Shown in pieces: positions 7,376 to 14,603 of a stretch of DNA of 19,075 nucleotides. The translations under genes were made by a program, and so were the position numbers. The notes beneath the pieces were generated by a model that saw nothing but the letters and a program-made list of their open reading frames with translations, was not told the DNA's origin and did no database searches. This stretch comes from an uncultured Lachnospiraceae bacterium (GTDB taxonomy: Bacteria > Bacillota > Clostridia > Lachnospirales > Lachnospiraceae), in contig CAJUSQ010000049.1 in NCBI GenBank assembly GCA_910588885.1, positions 1 to 19,075 on the forward strand, read 5' to 3'. Within the stretch, counting starts at the first letter, position 1; each line of letters begins with the position of its first letter.

Positions 7376-7552
7376 GTAACGGCGTTACTGTTCACTCCTG
7401 GGCCGTGCAGCACAGTGCACGGCCACAGGCTAATACGGTAATGGGGCCGGAATCCGGCCGCCGTCCCTTCCCGTCTCTTGGGCTGGCTGCCGGCAATCTC
7501 CGTCAGAGGGGCGGCACCCCGTTTTAATACTGATTAGAAAAGGGTGATACCT
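7376..7552 (+). promoter_or_regulatory. GC-rich structured 5' leader of aroE
   Basis: The leader contains no credible gene. It holds a perfect 9-bp hairpin (GGCCGTGCA 7401-7409 with TGCACGGCC 7416-7424), a GGCCGGA/TCCGGCC palindrome (7445-7459) and a short GGGG/CCCC hairpin followed by GTTTT (7508-7524). The 12-mer GTTACTGTTCAC at 7384-7395 recurs at the right end of the window. An attenuator is possible but I cannot match it to a known riboswitch or T-box. Confidence 0.45.
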
Positions 7553-8452
7553 ATGAATTATGAAATTACCGGACATACCGGGCTTACGGCGTTGCTGGGC
7601 AGCCCGGTGTCCCACAGTATTTCCCCGCAGATGCACAATCGAGCGTTCCGGGAATTGGGCCTGGACTATGTTTACCTGGCCTTCGATGTAACGCCCCATC
7701 AGCTGAAAGAAGCTTTTTTAGGACTGAAATCCATTGGAATCCGGGGCTTTAATCTGACCATGCCTCTCAAAACCGCCATTCTTCCCTATTTAGACGGCCT
7801 GACTCCTGCAGCACGGCTGGCAGGAGCTGTCAATACCGTTTATCGGGAGGGAGATTCTTTCATCGGGCATACCACCGACGGGATCGGCTATATGCAGTCC
7901 GTTTCCGATGCCGGATACGAAATCCTTGGTCAGAAAATGACACTGCTGGGGGCCGGCGGCGCTGCGACTGCCATTTGCGTCCAGGCAGCTCTGGATGGAG
8001 TTGCCGCGATCGACGTCTTTAAGCGGAAAAATTCCACATTTTCTTCCGCATCTGCTTTTTTCCAAAAGGTTGCGGAGGAAACCGGCTGCACCATAAGGCT
8101 GTTCGATTTGGCCGATACCCGAAGGCTAGCGGAAAGCATCGGGGAAAGCGCCATTTTGACCAATGCCACCAGCGTCGGCATGGCTCCGGATTTGGAGCAA
8201 AGTGTTTTGCCGGACGCCTCCTTGCTGCACCCGGATTTGATTGTTTCGGATATTATCTATAATCCCCGGCAGACCAGGCTGCTTTCACAGGCCGCCGAAA
8301 TGGGATGCAGGACTTTAAACGGCCTGTACATGCTGCTGTTTCAGGGAGCCGCCGCTTTCCGCTGCTGGACCGGACAGAAAATGCCGGTGGAACTTATCCG
8401 GGAATGCTATTTTACAGAAACAGACAAAAAAAGAAAGGATCACACACCATGA
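7553..8452 (+). CDS. aroE: Shikimate (quinate/shikimate) dehydrogenase, YdiB-like
   Basis: Reduces 3-dehydroshikimate to shikimate with a nicotinamide cofactor, step four of the chorismate pathway. The 299-aa product begins with ITGHTGL and has the shikimate-binding SHSISP (20-25), NLTMPLK with catalytic Lys73, TTDG with Asp109, and the Rossmann GAGGAATA (133-140). The N-terminal TGHTGL, the LTPAA segment, the VFKRKN cofactor loop and the LLFQGA C-terminus resemble E. coli YdiB more than AroE. YdiB uses NAD(H) or NADP(H) and accepts quinate as well. The Asp of the YdiB NAD pocket appears to be Asn160 here, so cofactor choice is open. I use the ATG at 7553 with AAAAGGGTGAT as SD; a GTG three codons earlier is less likely. 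The gene overlaps aroF by 4 nt (ATGA). Confidence 0.93.
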   Translation: MNYEITGHTGLTALLGSPVSHSISPQMHNRAFRELGLDYVYLAFDVTPHQLKEAFLGLKSIGIRGFNLTMPLKTAILPYLDGLTPAARLAGAVNTVYREGDSFIGHTTDGIGYMQSVSDAGYEILGQKMTLLGAGGAATAICVQAALDGVAAIDVFKRKNSTFSSASAFFQKVAEETGCTIRLFDLADTRRLAESIGESAILTNATSVGMAPDLEQSVLPDASLLHPDLIVSDIIYNPRQTRLLSQAAEMGCRTLNGLYMLLFQGAAAFRCWTGQKMPVELIRECYFTETDKKRKDHTP

Positions 8453-9480
8453 GTTTTACATTTATCAAAAAACTGCCTTCCCCCCAGGAAATCAAGACCC
8501 AGTATCCCCTGTCCCGGAAGGCAAGAGAAGCCAAAGAACAGCGGGATCTTCAGATTCGTGATATTATCACCGGAAAAAGCGACAAATTCCTGGTTATCAT
8601 CGGTCCCTGCTCCGCCGACAATGAGGATGCGGTCTTAGATTATATCAGCCGTCTTGCCAAAATCCAGGATCAGGTCTCTGACCGTCTTTTAATCGTCCCC
8701 AGGATCTACACCAATAAGCCCAGAACCACCGGGGAAGGCTATAAGGGCATTGCACACCAGCCCGATCCCGAGAAAAAACCGGATTTACTGGCGGGCCTGA
8801 TCGCCATGCGGGGGATGCATATGCGTTCCATTGAAGAATTCGGCCTTCCGGCAGCTGACGAAATGCTTTATCCGGAAAACTGGGGCTATGTGGAGGATCT
8901 GCTTACTTATGTTGCCATCGGCGCCCGCTCCGTAGAGGATCAGCATCACCGCCTGACCGTCAGCGGTTTTGACGTGCCGGCCGGCATGAAAAACCCCACC
9001 AGCGGCGATTTTTCCGTTATGCTGAATTCCGTATATGCCGCCCAGCATCCCCATCATTTCGTATACCGGGGCCATGAAGTGGAAACGACCGGAAACGAAC
9101 TGACCCATGTGGTGCTTCGGGGAGCCGTGAATAAACGCGGGGTCTGCATCCCCAACTACCACTATGAGGACATGGTGCGCCTGATTGACATGTATGATCA
9201 GATGGATTTAAAATATCCCGCTGCCATTGTGGATTCCAACCATTCCAATTCCAACAAGCAATATAAGGAGCAAGTCCGCATTGTGAAGGAAGTGATGCAC
9301 AACCGGAACATCTCTCCCGCCATCCGTCAGCTGATCAAGGGAGTCATGATAGAAAGCTACATTGAGCCCGGCTGCCAGAGCGTCCATGAACATGTTTACG
9401 GAAAATCCATTACGGATCCCTGCCTGGGCTGGGAAGAATCGGAACAGCTGATTTATGCCATCGCGGAAATGAACCGTTAG
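8449..9480 (+). CDS. aroF: 3-deoxy-7-phosphoheptulonate (DAHP) synthase, class I alpha (AroG/AroF-like)
   Basis: Condenses phosphoenolpyruvate and erythrose 4-phosphate, the committed step of aromatic amino-acid synthesis. The 343-aa product has GPCSADN with metal ligand Cys54, KPRTTGEGYKG for substrate phosphate, GARSVEDQHHR, the PTSGD segment, His265 (VDSNHSN), Glu302 (VMIESY) and Asp323 (GKSITDPCLGW). Cys, His, Glu and Asp form the expected metal site of the AroG/F/H family. There is no fused chorismate mutase or ACT domain. The ATG at 8449-8451 overlaps the aroE TGA (ATGA) and follows AAAGGAT, so translation is probably coupled to aroE. Longer in-frame extension into aroE is excluded by this overlap and the SD. 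It ends convergently with xerD. Feedback specificity cannot be read from sequence by eye. Confidence 0.96.
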   Translation: MSFTFIKKLPSPQEIKTQYPLSRKAREAKEQRDLQIRDIITGKSDKFLVIIGPCSADNEDAVLDYISRLAKIQDQVSDRLLIVPRIYTNKPRTTGEGYKGIAHQPDPEKKPDLLAGLIAMRGMHMRSIEEFGLPAADEMLYPENWGYVEDLLTYVAIGARSVEDQHHRLTVSGFDVPAGMKNPTSGDFSVMLNSVYAAQHPHHFVYRGHEVETTGNELTHVVLRGAVNKRGVCIPNYHYEDMVRLIDMYDQMDLKYPAAIVDSNHSNSNKQYKEQVRIVKEVMHNRNISPAIRQLIKGVMIESYIEPGCQSVHEHVYGKSITDPCLGWEESEQLIYAIAEMNR

Positions 9481-9511
9481 GACAACCGTTCTTTCAGAAT
9501 TTCTCAAACAC

Positions 9512-9541
9512 AAAAAAGGGTGAAAGTTCTCCTTTCACCCT
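9512..9541 (-). terminator. Terminator of xerD, between convergent aroF and xerD
   Basis: A 10-bp stem (9517-9526 with 9532-9541, AGGGTGAAAG and its complement) with a 5-nt loop is followed by TTTTTT on the minus strand. The plus side lacks a U-run, so it suits xerD better than aroF, although it may act weakly in both directions. Confidence 0.8.
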
Positions 9542-9578
9542 GTATCTGCTGCGATTTCTCTTTCTTTCCTCTATTCCC

Positions 9579-10463
9579 TTACACTCTTGGATGGGCCTTT
9601 GCGTACACTTCACGGATTTTACTCTGACCGATTCTTGCATAGATCTGAGTCGTGGAAATATCCGAATGGCCCAGCATCTCCTGTACGGCATGTAAATCCG
9701 CCCCGTTATTTACCAGATGCGCGGCAAAGGAATGCCTTAAGGTATGGGGCGTAATCTCATGACGGATACCGGCCTTTTTCCCATATCCCTTTACCAGCTT
9801 CCAGAATCCCTGGCGGCTCATGGGCTGCCCGGAACAGTTGGTAAACAGCCACGGGTTCCCGCCTTCCTTTACCAATTCTTTCCTTCCATCCGTAAGGTAC
9901 CGGGATACGGCTTCCTTTGCAATATTGCCAAAGGGAACAATCCGTTCCTTATGGCTGTCCCGGCACTTGATATATTCCATTTGCAGGTTAATATCCTCCA
10001 TCTGCAGGCCGATCAGTTCCGACACCCGGATTCCGGTAGCGTACAAAAGCTCCAGCATAGCGCAGTCCCGTAATTCCTTCGGGGATGCGCCCTTGGTCTG
10101 GGCCAAAAGCTGCTCTACCTCCTCCTGGGAAAGGATTTCCGGAACCTTCTTCTCAATCCGCGGCGCCTTCAGGTTCTCCGCCACATCATGACCGAGTTCT
10201 CCTTTTTTCTGCAAATATTGAAAAAATGCTTTCATGGAAGCCACATTTCTGGAAATCGTAGAAGGCTTGCGACCCTCCCGTTCCAAAAATAAAAGATAGG
10301 AATCCAATCCGGTGGTCGTAACTTCCGAAAGCCTGTTACAGCCCTGGGACGACAGAAACTGCAAAAGCTTCCGCAAATCCCGTTCATAGGAAACTGCCGT
10401 ATTCTCCGAAATATGCTTTTTCTCCTTTAAATATGCAATAAAATCTGCCAGTTCCTCTTTCAT
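9579..10463 (-). CDS. xerD: Tyrosine site-specific recombinase XerD
   Basis: Resolves chromosome dimers at dif by strand exchange with its XerC-type partner. All tyrosine-recombinase residues are present (numbering from this start): Arg146 in ATGIRVSEL, Lys172 in SHKERIVPF, His240 and Arg243 in HTLRHSFAAHL, His266 in LGHSDISTTQIY and nucleophile Tyr275. The N-terminal SAM-like DNA-binding domain covers about residues 1-90. At 294 aa the protein matches E. coli XerD (298 aa) almost residue for residue in spacing. The frame extends to a TTG at 10520, but that lies only about 11 nt from the predicted transcription start, so I prefer the ATG at 10461-10463. The neighbours spoIIM and a NUDIX gene resemble the B. 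subtilis xerD locus, which supports a chromosomal Xer role over a mobile integrase. Confidence 0.94.
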   Translation of the reverse strand: MKEELADFIAYLKEKKHISENTAVSYERDLRKLLQFLSSQGCNRLSEVTTTGLDSYLLFLEREGRKPSTISRNVASMKAFFQYLQKKGELGHDVAENLKAPRIEKKVPEILSQEEVEQLLAQTKGASPKELRDCAMLELLYATGIRVSELIGLQMEDINLQMEYIKCRDSHKERIVPFGNIAKEAVSRYLTDGRKELVKEGGNPWLFTNCSGQPMSRQGFWKLVKGYGKKAGIRHEITPHTLRHSFAAHLVNNGADLHAVQEMLGHSDISTTQIYARIGQSKIREVYAKAHPRV

Positions 10464-10537
10464 ATCCGCATCCCCATCGTACCTTTCCAAACAGTAATAT
10501 TCCGGCCCCTCATTCCGCAAAACCGGCCTACTTCTGT

Positions 10538-10566
10538 ATTATAATGATAATTTCCAAGAAAATCAA
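10538..10566 (-). promoter_or_regulatory. Promoter for xerD
   Basis: Minus strand TTGATT (10561-10566), 17-nt spacer, perfect TATAAT (10538-10543). It lies in the 190-bp gap between the spoIIM stop and the xerD ATG and gives a leader of about 68 nt. Confidence 0.7.
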
Positions 10567-10659
10567 ATGGTATTTTTTCCGTATTTTCCGGCATTTCACA
10601 GGAAACTACAACATATCGACAGGTCATTTTGGCATGATACCACATATTGTAAAAATCAT

Positions 10660-11307
10660 TCAAAAAAATTTTAAGACATTTTTCAGCAAATAGGGATTTA
10701 CATAGCTTTCCAAAAAAATCCCGGCAATGTAGATACTTAACATGCAGGCACAGAGCAGGATAAACAGCGAATAGTCCCGCAGCGGGCGCTTCTTTCCTTC
10801 CAGGCCCTGGCCCCTGGCCCGCTGCCGCCAAAAGGAGGCCAGATACAAATAAGATATGTAGAGCGGAATATAAAGGAGATATTGCGGAAATACGGCCGTA
10901 CCGGTCAGCAGGATCCCCTTTATGCCATAAGCCCCCACTGAGGCGGCCATCAAAAATCCTGCCGCAAAGCACTGCCATCCCAGAAACAACCCTCCAGCCA
11001 GAATCCCCCAGTTCGTGGCAGCGAACAACAGCAAAAGCAGAAAGACCAAAAGACGCTCCTCCAGGACATAATAAAACAGCTCCAACGGCTGGATCCGGGC
11101 ATATTTAAATTTTTCAATAAAATATCCGTTCCAGATCCCAAAACCCCCCAGCTGTTCCCGGTCTGTCAAATTGGCACATAGAATTCCTGCCACAAAGCAC
11201 AAAAAAACCGCCAGACGCAGATACTTCAGCCACTCCGGCTTTCCCTGCACCTGTATCGGCTTTGTTCCTGTTCGGACGCTTAAATATCTCCTTACCCTTT
11301 GCTTCAT
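10660..11307 (-). CDS. spoIIM: Stage II sporulation protein M (engulfment complex)
   Basis: An integral membrane protein of 215 aa with about five hydrophobic helices (roughly 29-46, 84-98, 101-123, 138-160 and 180-201), close to the 214-aa length of B. subtilis SpoIIM. In Bacillus it anchors the peptidoglycan-degrading SpoIID-SpoIIP pair at the septum and drives engulfment of the forespore. The identification rests on size, topology, the short exposed loop with GIWNGYFIEKFKY, and its position between a NUDIX hydrolase and xerD, as in B. subtilis. Its ATG has no well-spaced SD (GCGGAG touches the ATG, AGGG lies 11 nt away) and overlaps the stop of a 43-codon ORF by 4 nt (ATGA), so coupling is possible. 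No terminator separates it from xerD. Confidence 0.82.
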   Translation of the reverse strand: MKQRVRRYLSVRTGTKPIQVQGKPEWLKYLRLAVFLCFVAGILCANLTDREQLGGFGIWNGYFIEKFKYARIQPLELFYYVLEERLLVFLLLLLFAATNWGILAGGLFLGWQCFAAGFLMAASVGAYGIKGILLTGTAVFPQYLLYIPLYISYLYLASFWRQRARGQGLEGKKRPLRDYSLFILLCACMLSIYIAGIFLESYVNPYLLKNVLKFF

Positions 11308-11435
11308 CTCCGCTTTTTCCCTGCACCTTTCCCATTCTGCCGATCCTTGCGCTTCGCAATTACCGGCGATCCCAACGGCCGGGACGCTTCCTCCCGCTTT
11401 CCGGCATTATGCCGGGTTTTACTGCCGCATTTCAT
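11304..11435 (-). CDS. Possible small basic ORF, 43 codons, coupled to spoIIM
   Basis: An ATG at 11433-11435 opens a 43-codon frame whose TGA overlaps the spoIIM ATG as ATGA. The predicted peptide starts MKCGSKTRHNAGKREEAS and ends GKGAGKKRR; it is very basic and has no hydrophobic core. In B. subtilis the small FtsZ inhibitor gene mciZ (40 aa) occupies the same place between nudF and spoIIM, but I see no sequence resemblance. The SD is poor (AGG about 12 nt upstream) and the composition could be chance, so this is a tentative call. Confidence 0.25.
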   Translation of the reverse strand: MKCGSKTRHNAGKREEASRPLGSPVIAKRKDRQNGKGAGKKRR

Positions 11436-11506
11436 TATATGCAGGGCCTGGGCAAATCATGAGCATTTTCCCGGTATCCCTTGTCTTCTCTGCAGGGAAG
11501 GCCGAT

Positions 11507-12049
11507 TCAGGCGCAGTATTTATTTTTATATGCCATTACAGCCGCGATGGTTTTCGAATCCTGAATGCGCCCCTCATAAATCCAGGTACAGAGTTCTTCT
11601 ACCGTATGGGCCTCCAGCTCCACATATTCATCGGGATCCAAGTGCTGCTCGGAAGGGATCAAATCCCGGGCCACAAAGATATCCACAGTTTCGTTGCAAA
11701 AGGCCACAGTCGTCTTCAGGGAAATTAAAAATTCCAGATTTTCACAACGATACCCGGTTTCCTCCTCCAGCTCCCGGGCTGCACACCGGATCGGCTCCTC
11801 ATTACGGCTGTCTCTGGCTCCGGCCGGAATTTCCAAAGTAAAACGGTCCAGGGCATTCCGGTACTGCTTCACCAGCAGCAGCTTTCCGTCCGGCAATACG
11901 GCCACCACTGCCGCCGCTCCCTTCCGGTGCTCGATATAATCCCATTCTGCGATTCTTCCTCCCGGTGTCTGCATATAATCCGTATAGAAATCCACAATTG
12001 TCCCGGCATATTTTAGTTCCCGTTTTACCCGCTTTACCATCTGTTCCAT
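11507..12049 (-). CDS. nudF: NUDIX hydrolase, ADP-ribose pyrophosphatase-like
   Basis: Probably cleaves ADP-ribose or related nucleoside-diphosphate sugars into AMP and a sugar phosphate, using Mg2+. The 180-aa length and the segment before the box (FTLEIPAG) are of ADP-ribose pyrophosphatase type. The Nudix box runs from Gly77 to Tyr100 with RELEEETGY. The catalytic core E-x7-RELEEE-x-G is intact, but there are six rather than five residues between the first Gly and Glu84, a one-residue loop insertion. Its ATG follows GGAAAGGAGATTCAGGAAA. I find no promoter in the 84 bp after rny, so it may depend on read-through of the rny terminator. Downstream are spoIIM and xerD, the order seen around B. 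subtilis nudF. Substrate is inferred from family. Confidence 0.85.
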   Translation of the reverse strand: MEQMVKRVKRELKYAGTIVDFYTDYMQTPGGRIAEWDYIEHRKGAAAVVAVLPDGKLLLVKQYRNALDRFTLEIPAGARDSRNEEPIRCAARELEEETGYRCENLEFLISLKTTVAFCNETVDIFVARDLIPSEQHLDPDEYVELEAHTVEELCTWIYEGRIQDSKTIAAVMAYKNKYCA

Positions 12050-12088
12050 TTTCCTGAATCTCCTTTCCGATCCTTTTCGTTTAAAAGA

Positions 12089-12114
12089 AAAGGGACTGTA
12101 TCAACAGTCCCTTT
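12089..12114 (-). terminator. Rho-independent terminator of rny
   Basis: A perfect 10-bp stem (12089-12098 with 12105-12114, AAAGGGACTG and complement) with a 6-nt loop is followed by TCTTTT on the minus strand, 20 nt after the rny stop. Confidence 0.88.
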
Positions 12115-12133
12115 CTCTGCTTGCATCTGCAGC

Positions 12134-13687
12134 TTATTTCGCATAATCAACCACACGCGATTCGCGAATAACATTCACTTTAATCTGACCTGGATATTCC
12201 AGCTCCGTTTCAATCTGTTTTGAGATATCTCTTGCTAATAATACCATATCTGCATCGCTGACCTGTTCCGGAACTACCATAATCCGAATCTCCCTACCTG
12301 CCTGAATTGCAAAAGACTTGTCCACACCTTTGAATGAATTTGTAATATCTTCTAACTGCTTTAACCTGTTTGAATATGTTTCCAACGTTTCTCTTCTTGC
12401 ACCCGGCCGCGCCGCTGAAATGGTATCGGCTGCCTGTACCAGACATGCAATCAACGTCTCTGGTTCCACATCTCCGTGATGTGCTTCTACTGCATTAATT
12501 ACCACCGGTGATTCCTTATACTTACGGCACAAGTCCACACCGATTTGAATATGTGATCCTTCTATCTCATGATCCACGGACTTTCCGACATCATGCAACA
12601 GACCGGCTCTTTTCGCTACTCTAACATCCACACCGATCTCCGCCGCCAATAAACCTGACAACTGGGCAACCTCGATCGAATGTTTCAAAGCATTCTGTCC
12701 ATAGCTTGTCCGGAATTTCATCTTTCCTAACAGCCGAACAAGTTCCGGATGTATTCCATGTACTCCCACCTCTAAGGTAGCAGCCTCTCCTTCTTCCCGA
12801 ATCATGGTTTCAACTTCCCTTTGAGCCTTTTCCACCATCTCTTCGATTCTTGCCGGATGGATACGTCCATCCACAATCAGTTTTTCCAATGCAATGCGGG
12901 CAACTTCCCTTCGGATTGGGTCAAAACCGGATAAAATAACGGCTTCCGGCGTATCGTCAATGATCAGGTCCACACCTGTCATCGTTTCCAATGTCCGGAT
13001 ATTCCTTCCTTCCCGTCCGATAATCCTTCCCTTCATTTCATCATTCGGAAGCTGGACTACGGAAATAGTAGTCTCGGCCACATGGTCTGCCGCACACTTC
13101 TGAATCGCGGTCACCACGTACTCCCTGGCCTTTTTCCCTGCTTCCTCCTTGGCTCTGTTTTCCATTTCTTTGATTAATTTTGCAGTATCAAGTTTTACAT
13201 CATCTTCAATGGTTTTTAAAAGATATTCTTTTGCCTGTTCAGAGGTCAATCCGGAGATTCTCTCCAGTTCCTGTACGCGTTCTTCATGCAGTCTTCCAAC
13301 TTCTGCCCGTTTCCTGTTAATCTCATCTTCCTTCGCCGCAAAGCCTGCTTCTTTCTTCTCAATCGCCTCCAACTTCTTATCCAGATTCTCTTCCTTCTGG
13401 ATCACACGGCGTTCGTTACGCTGAAGCTCGTTCCTTCGTTCCTTGATCTCCTTGTCCAAATCATTCTTTGTCCGAATGGATTCTTCCTTGATCTCAAGTA
13501 AGGATTCCCGCTTCTTCGTCTCCGCAGTCTTCACCGCTTCGTCTATGATTTCTCTTGCCTTCTCTTCCGCACTTCCGATCTTGGATTCTGCAACCCGTTT
13601 TCGGTATTCCACGGTAGCAAGGTAAGTCACAGGAACAGCAATTATCAATGTAATGATTGCTGTAACAGCGATAGTGATTCCTGGCAC
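12134..13687 (-). CDS. rny: Ribonuclease Y
   Basis: A membrane-bound endoribonuclease that starts bulk mRNA decay in Firmicutes. The 517-aa product matches the roughly 520-aa B. subtilis enzyme. An N-terminal transmembrane helix (about 4-25) is followed by a long charged coiled coil (about 30-190), a KH domain with GREG (224-227) in the segment MKGRIIGREGRNIR, and an HD domain with His336 and the metal-binding pair His365-Asp366 in GLLHDVGK. The start is GTG at 13685-13687 with a perfect AAGGAGG at proper spacing. The SD can pair with CTCCT immediately before the GTG (13688-13700). Although recA and recX lie upstream on the same strand, rny has its own promoter (13906-13934), a leader of about 210 nt, and a terminator. 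Confidence 0.97.
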   Translation of the reverse strand: MPGITIAVTAIITLIIAVPVTYLATVEYRKRVAESKIGSAEEKAREIIDEAVKTAETKKRESLLEIKEESIRTKNDLDKEIKERRNELQRNERRVIQKEENLDKKLEAIEKKEAGFAAKEDEINRKRAEVGRLHEERVQELERISGLTSEQAKEYLLKTIEDDVKLDTAKLIKEMENRAKEEAGKKAREYVVTAIQKCAADHVAETTISVVQLPNDEMKGRIIGREGRNIRTLETMTGVDLIIDDTPEAVILSGFDPIRREVARIALEKLIVDGRIHPARIEEMVEKAQREVETMIREEGEAATLEVGVHGIHPELVRLLGKMKFRTSYGQNALKHSIEVAQLSGLLAAEIGVDVRVAKRAGLLHDVGKSVDHEIEGSHIQIGVDLCRKYKESPVVINAVEAHHGDVEPETLIACLVQAADTISAARPGARRETLETYSNRLKQLEDITNSFKGVDKSFAIQAGREIRIMVVPEQVSDADMVLLARDISKQIETELEYPGQIKVNVIRESRVVDYAK

Positions 13688-13710
13688 AGGAGCACCTCCT
13701 TATTTAGTTT

Positions 13711-13875
13711 TCATTCCCGCAGGCCCTCTTCCAAACGGATGATTGCCACCGATCCTCGGCAACTGCCGCGGGGGTCAGATACCCGGCCCGCTGGCTGCGT
13801 CGCAAGAGAGGACGCCCTGCCTGCTTCCCATAGGGGTATTTGACAGTACATATAGCAAAATATGTTGTTTCTCAT
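13711..13875 (-). CDS. Possible leader ORF of 54 codons upstream of rny
   Basis: An ATG at 13873-13875 preceded by GGGAG at 7-nt spacing opens a 54-codon frame that ends with TGA 10 nt before the rny SD. The peptide starts MRNNIFCYMYCQIPLW and ends VAIIRLEEGLRE. The middle is rich in Arg, Ser, Gly and Ala with no evident fold. The same stretch (13719-13824) can fold as a closed multi-branched RNA, so the open frame may be accidental. I cannot tell which reading is right; both are given. Confidence 0.25.
   Translation of the reverse strand: MRNNIFCYMYCQIPLWEAGRASSLATQPAGRVSDPRGSCRGSVAIIRLEEGLRE
13719..13824 (-). ncRNA. Candidate structured RNA element in the rny leader
   Basis: On the minus strand a 106-nt GC-rich block is closed by a perfect 6-bp helix (GCAGGC 13819-13824 with GCCTGC 13719-13724). 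Inside are a GCGTC/GACGC hairpin, a GCGGG/CCCGC arm with an inner GGT/ACC pair, and a TTGCC/GGCAA arm. The surroundings are AT-rich. No known riboswitch consensus was recognised. A cis-regulatory role on rny is inference. Confidence 0.4.
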
Positions 13876-13901
13876 ATTCGAACTCCCATGAATAACAACA
13901 T
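13862..13901 (-). promoter_or_regulatory. Hairpin at the 5' end of the rny transcript
   Basis: The minus strand reads ATGTTGTT then, about 24 nt later, AACAACAT, with a partly paired inner TTCAT/ATGAG segment. It starts at the predicted transcription start and could protect the 5' end. It also contains the start codon of the possible 54-codon leader ORF. Confidence 0.5.
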
Positions 13902-13905
13902 CTTG

Positions 13906-13934
13906 ATTTTATACTTTTTTCTATATTATGTCAA
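13906..13934 (-). promoter_or_regulatory. Promoter for rny
   Basis: Minus strand TTGACA (13929-13934), 17-nt spacer, TAAAAT (13906-13911). It sits just after the recX stop and drives a leader of roughly 210 nt. Confidence 0.75.
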
Positions 13935-13937
13935 GTA

Positions 13938-14534
13938 TTATATCAAACTAAGAATATCCTCTGAGCAAAACCCTTTCCGCATCAGAAACTGATACATCCG
14001 CTGTTTCTGGCGCACATCTGCCGTTTCCCGGTCATAATGCTTTTTTTCCAGCCAGCGCAAAATCTTCGGCGCTTCCTCTTCCTCTCCATATGCTTCTTCC
14101 AGGGCCTGCCCGATGCATTCCCGGGCCACCCCTTTCCTGGAAAGCTCCAGTGCCAGCTGACGTCTGCTCTTATCCCTGCAACGGTAGTGGATATAATTTT
14201 CCGCATATCTTAAATCATCAATATAATGGTATCCTTTTACATATTCAATAGCCGCTTCAATGGCTTCCGGAGGATATTCGTTCTGCTGCAGCTTTTCCTG
14301 CAGCTGTGACTCGGTCCGATCCATCTTCTCCAAAAGATGCAGCGCCCGTTTCTTCGCCCGGGGAATCAAAATATTCTTCAAAATCTCCTGATAAGCTTCC
14401 GCAGTAAGCTCCATATCCGGCGCAAGCTCCAAATCCCTCGCTTCCTTCCGGTACAACACAAGGCTCTTTCCATCCTCCAGAACAATCTTTCGCTTCCCCC
14501 GTTCCAAGGGTTCTATCCGGTTGATCATTGTCAC
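13938..14534 (-). CDS. recX: Regulatory protein RecX
   Basis: A modulator that binds RecA filaments and limits RecA activity. The 198-aa product is helical, with the RecX repeats: RAKKRALHLLEKMDRTESQLQEKL (about 59-82), then IEYVKGYHYIDDLRYAENYI (about 96-115, the DDxxYA motif), then SRRQLALELSRKGV. The start is GTG at 14532-14534 (GAGGG at 9-nt spacing); an ATG two codons later is possible. It lies 69 nt downstream of recA on the same strand with no terminator between, so it should share recA's SOS control, which fits its role. Its stop is directly before the rny promoter. Confidence 0.93.
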   Translation of the reverse strand: MTMINRIEPLERGKRKIVLEDGKSLVLYRKEARDLELAPDMELTAEAYQEILKNILIPRAKKRALHLLEKMDRTESQLQEKLQQNEYPPEAIEAAIEYVKGYHYIDDLRYAENYIHYRCRDKSRRQLALELSRKGVARECIGQALEEAYGEEEEAPKILRWLEKKHYDRETADVRQKQRMYQFLMRKGFCSEDILSLI

Positions 14535-14603
14535 AGCTGCTTTCCCTCATTTCAAATCAAAACTGGTTCCCTGCAAATTTACGGAATGCTCCGGGAACTT
14601 ATA

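Noticed and set aside
7376..7552. T-box riboswitch in the aroE leader
   Set aside because: The segment around 7507-7521 loosely resembles the T-box AGGGTGGNACCGCG, but the match needs insertions, no Stem I motifs are seen, and no terminator follows.
9579..10463. Integrase of a mobile element
   Set aside because: Length, residue spacing and the nudF-spoIIM neighbourhood fit chromosomal XerD; no attachment repeats or cargo genes were seen.
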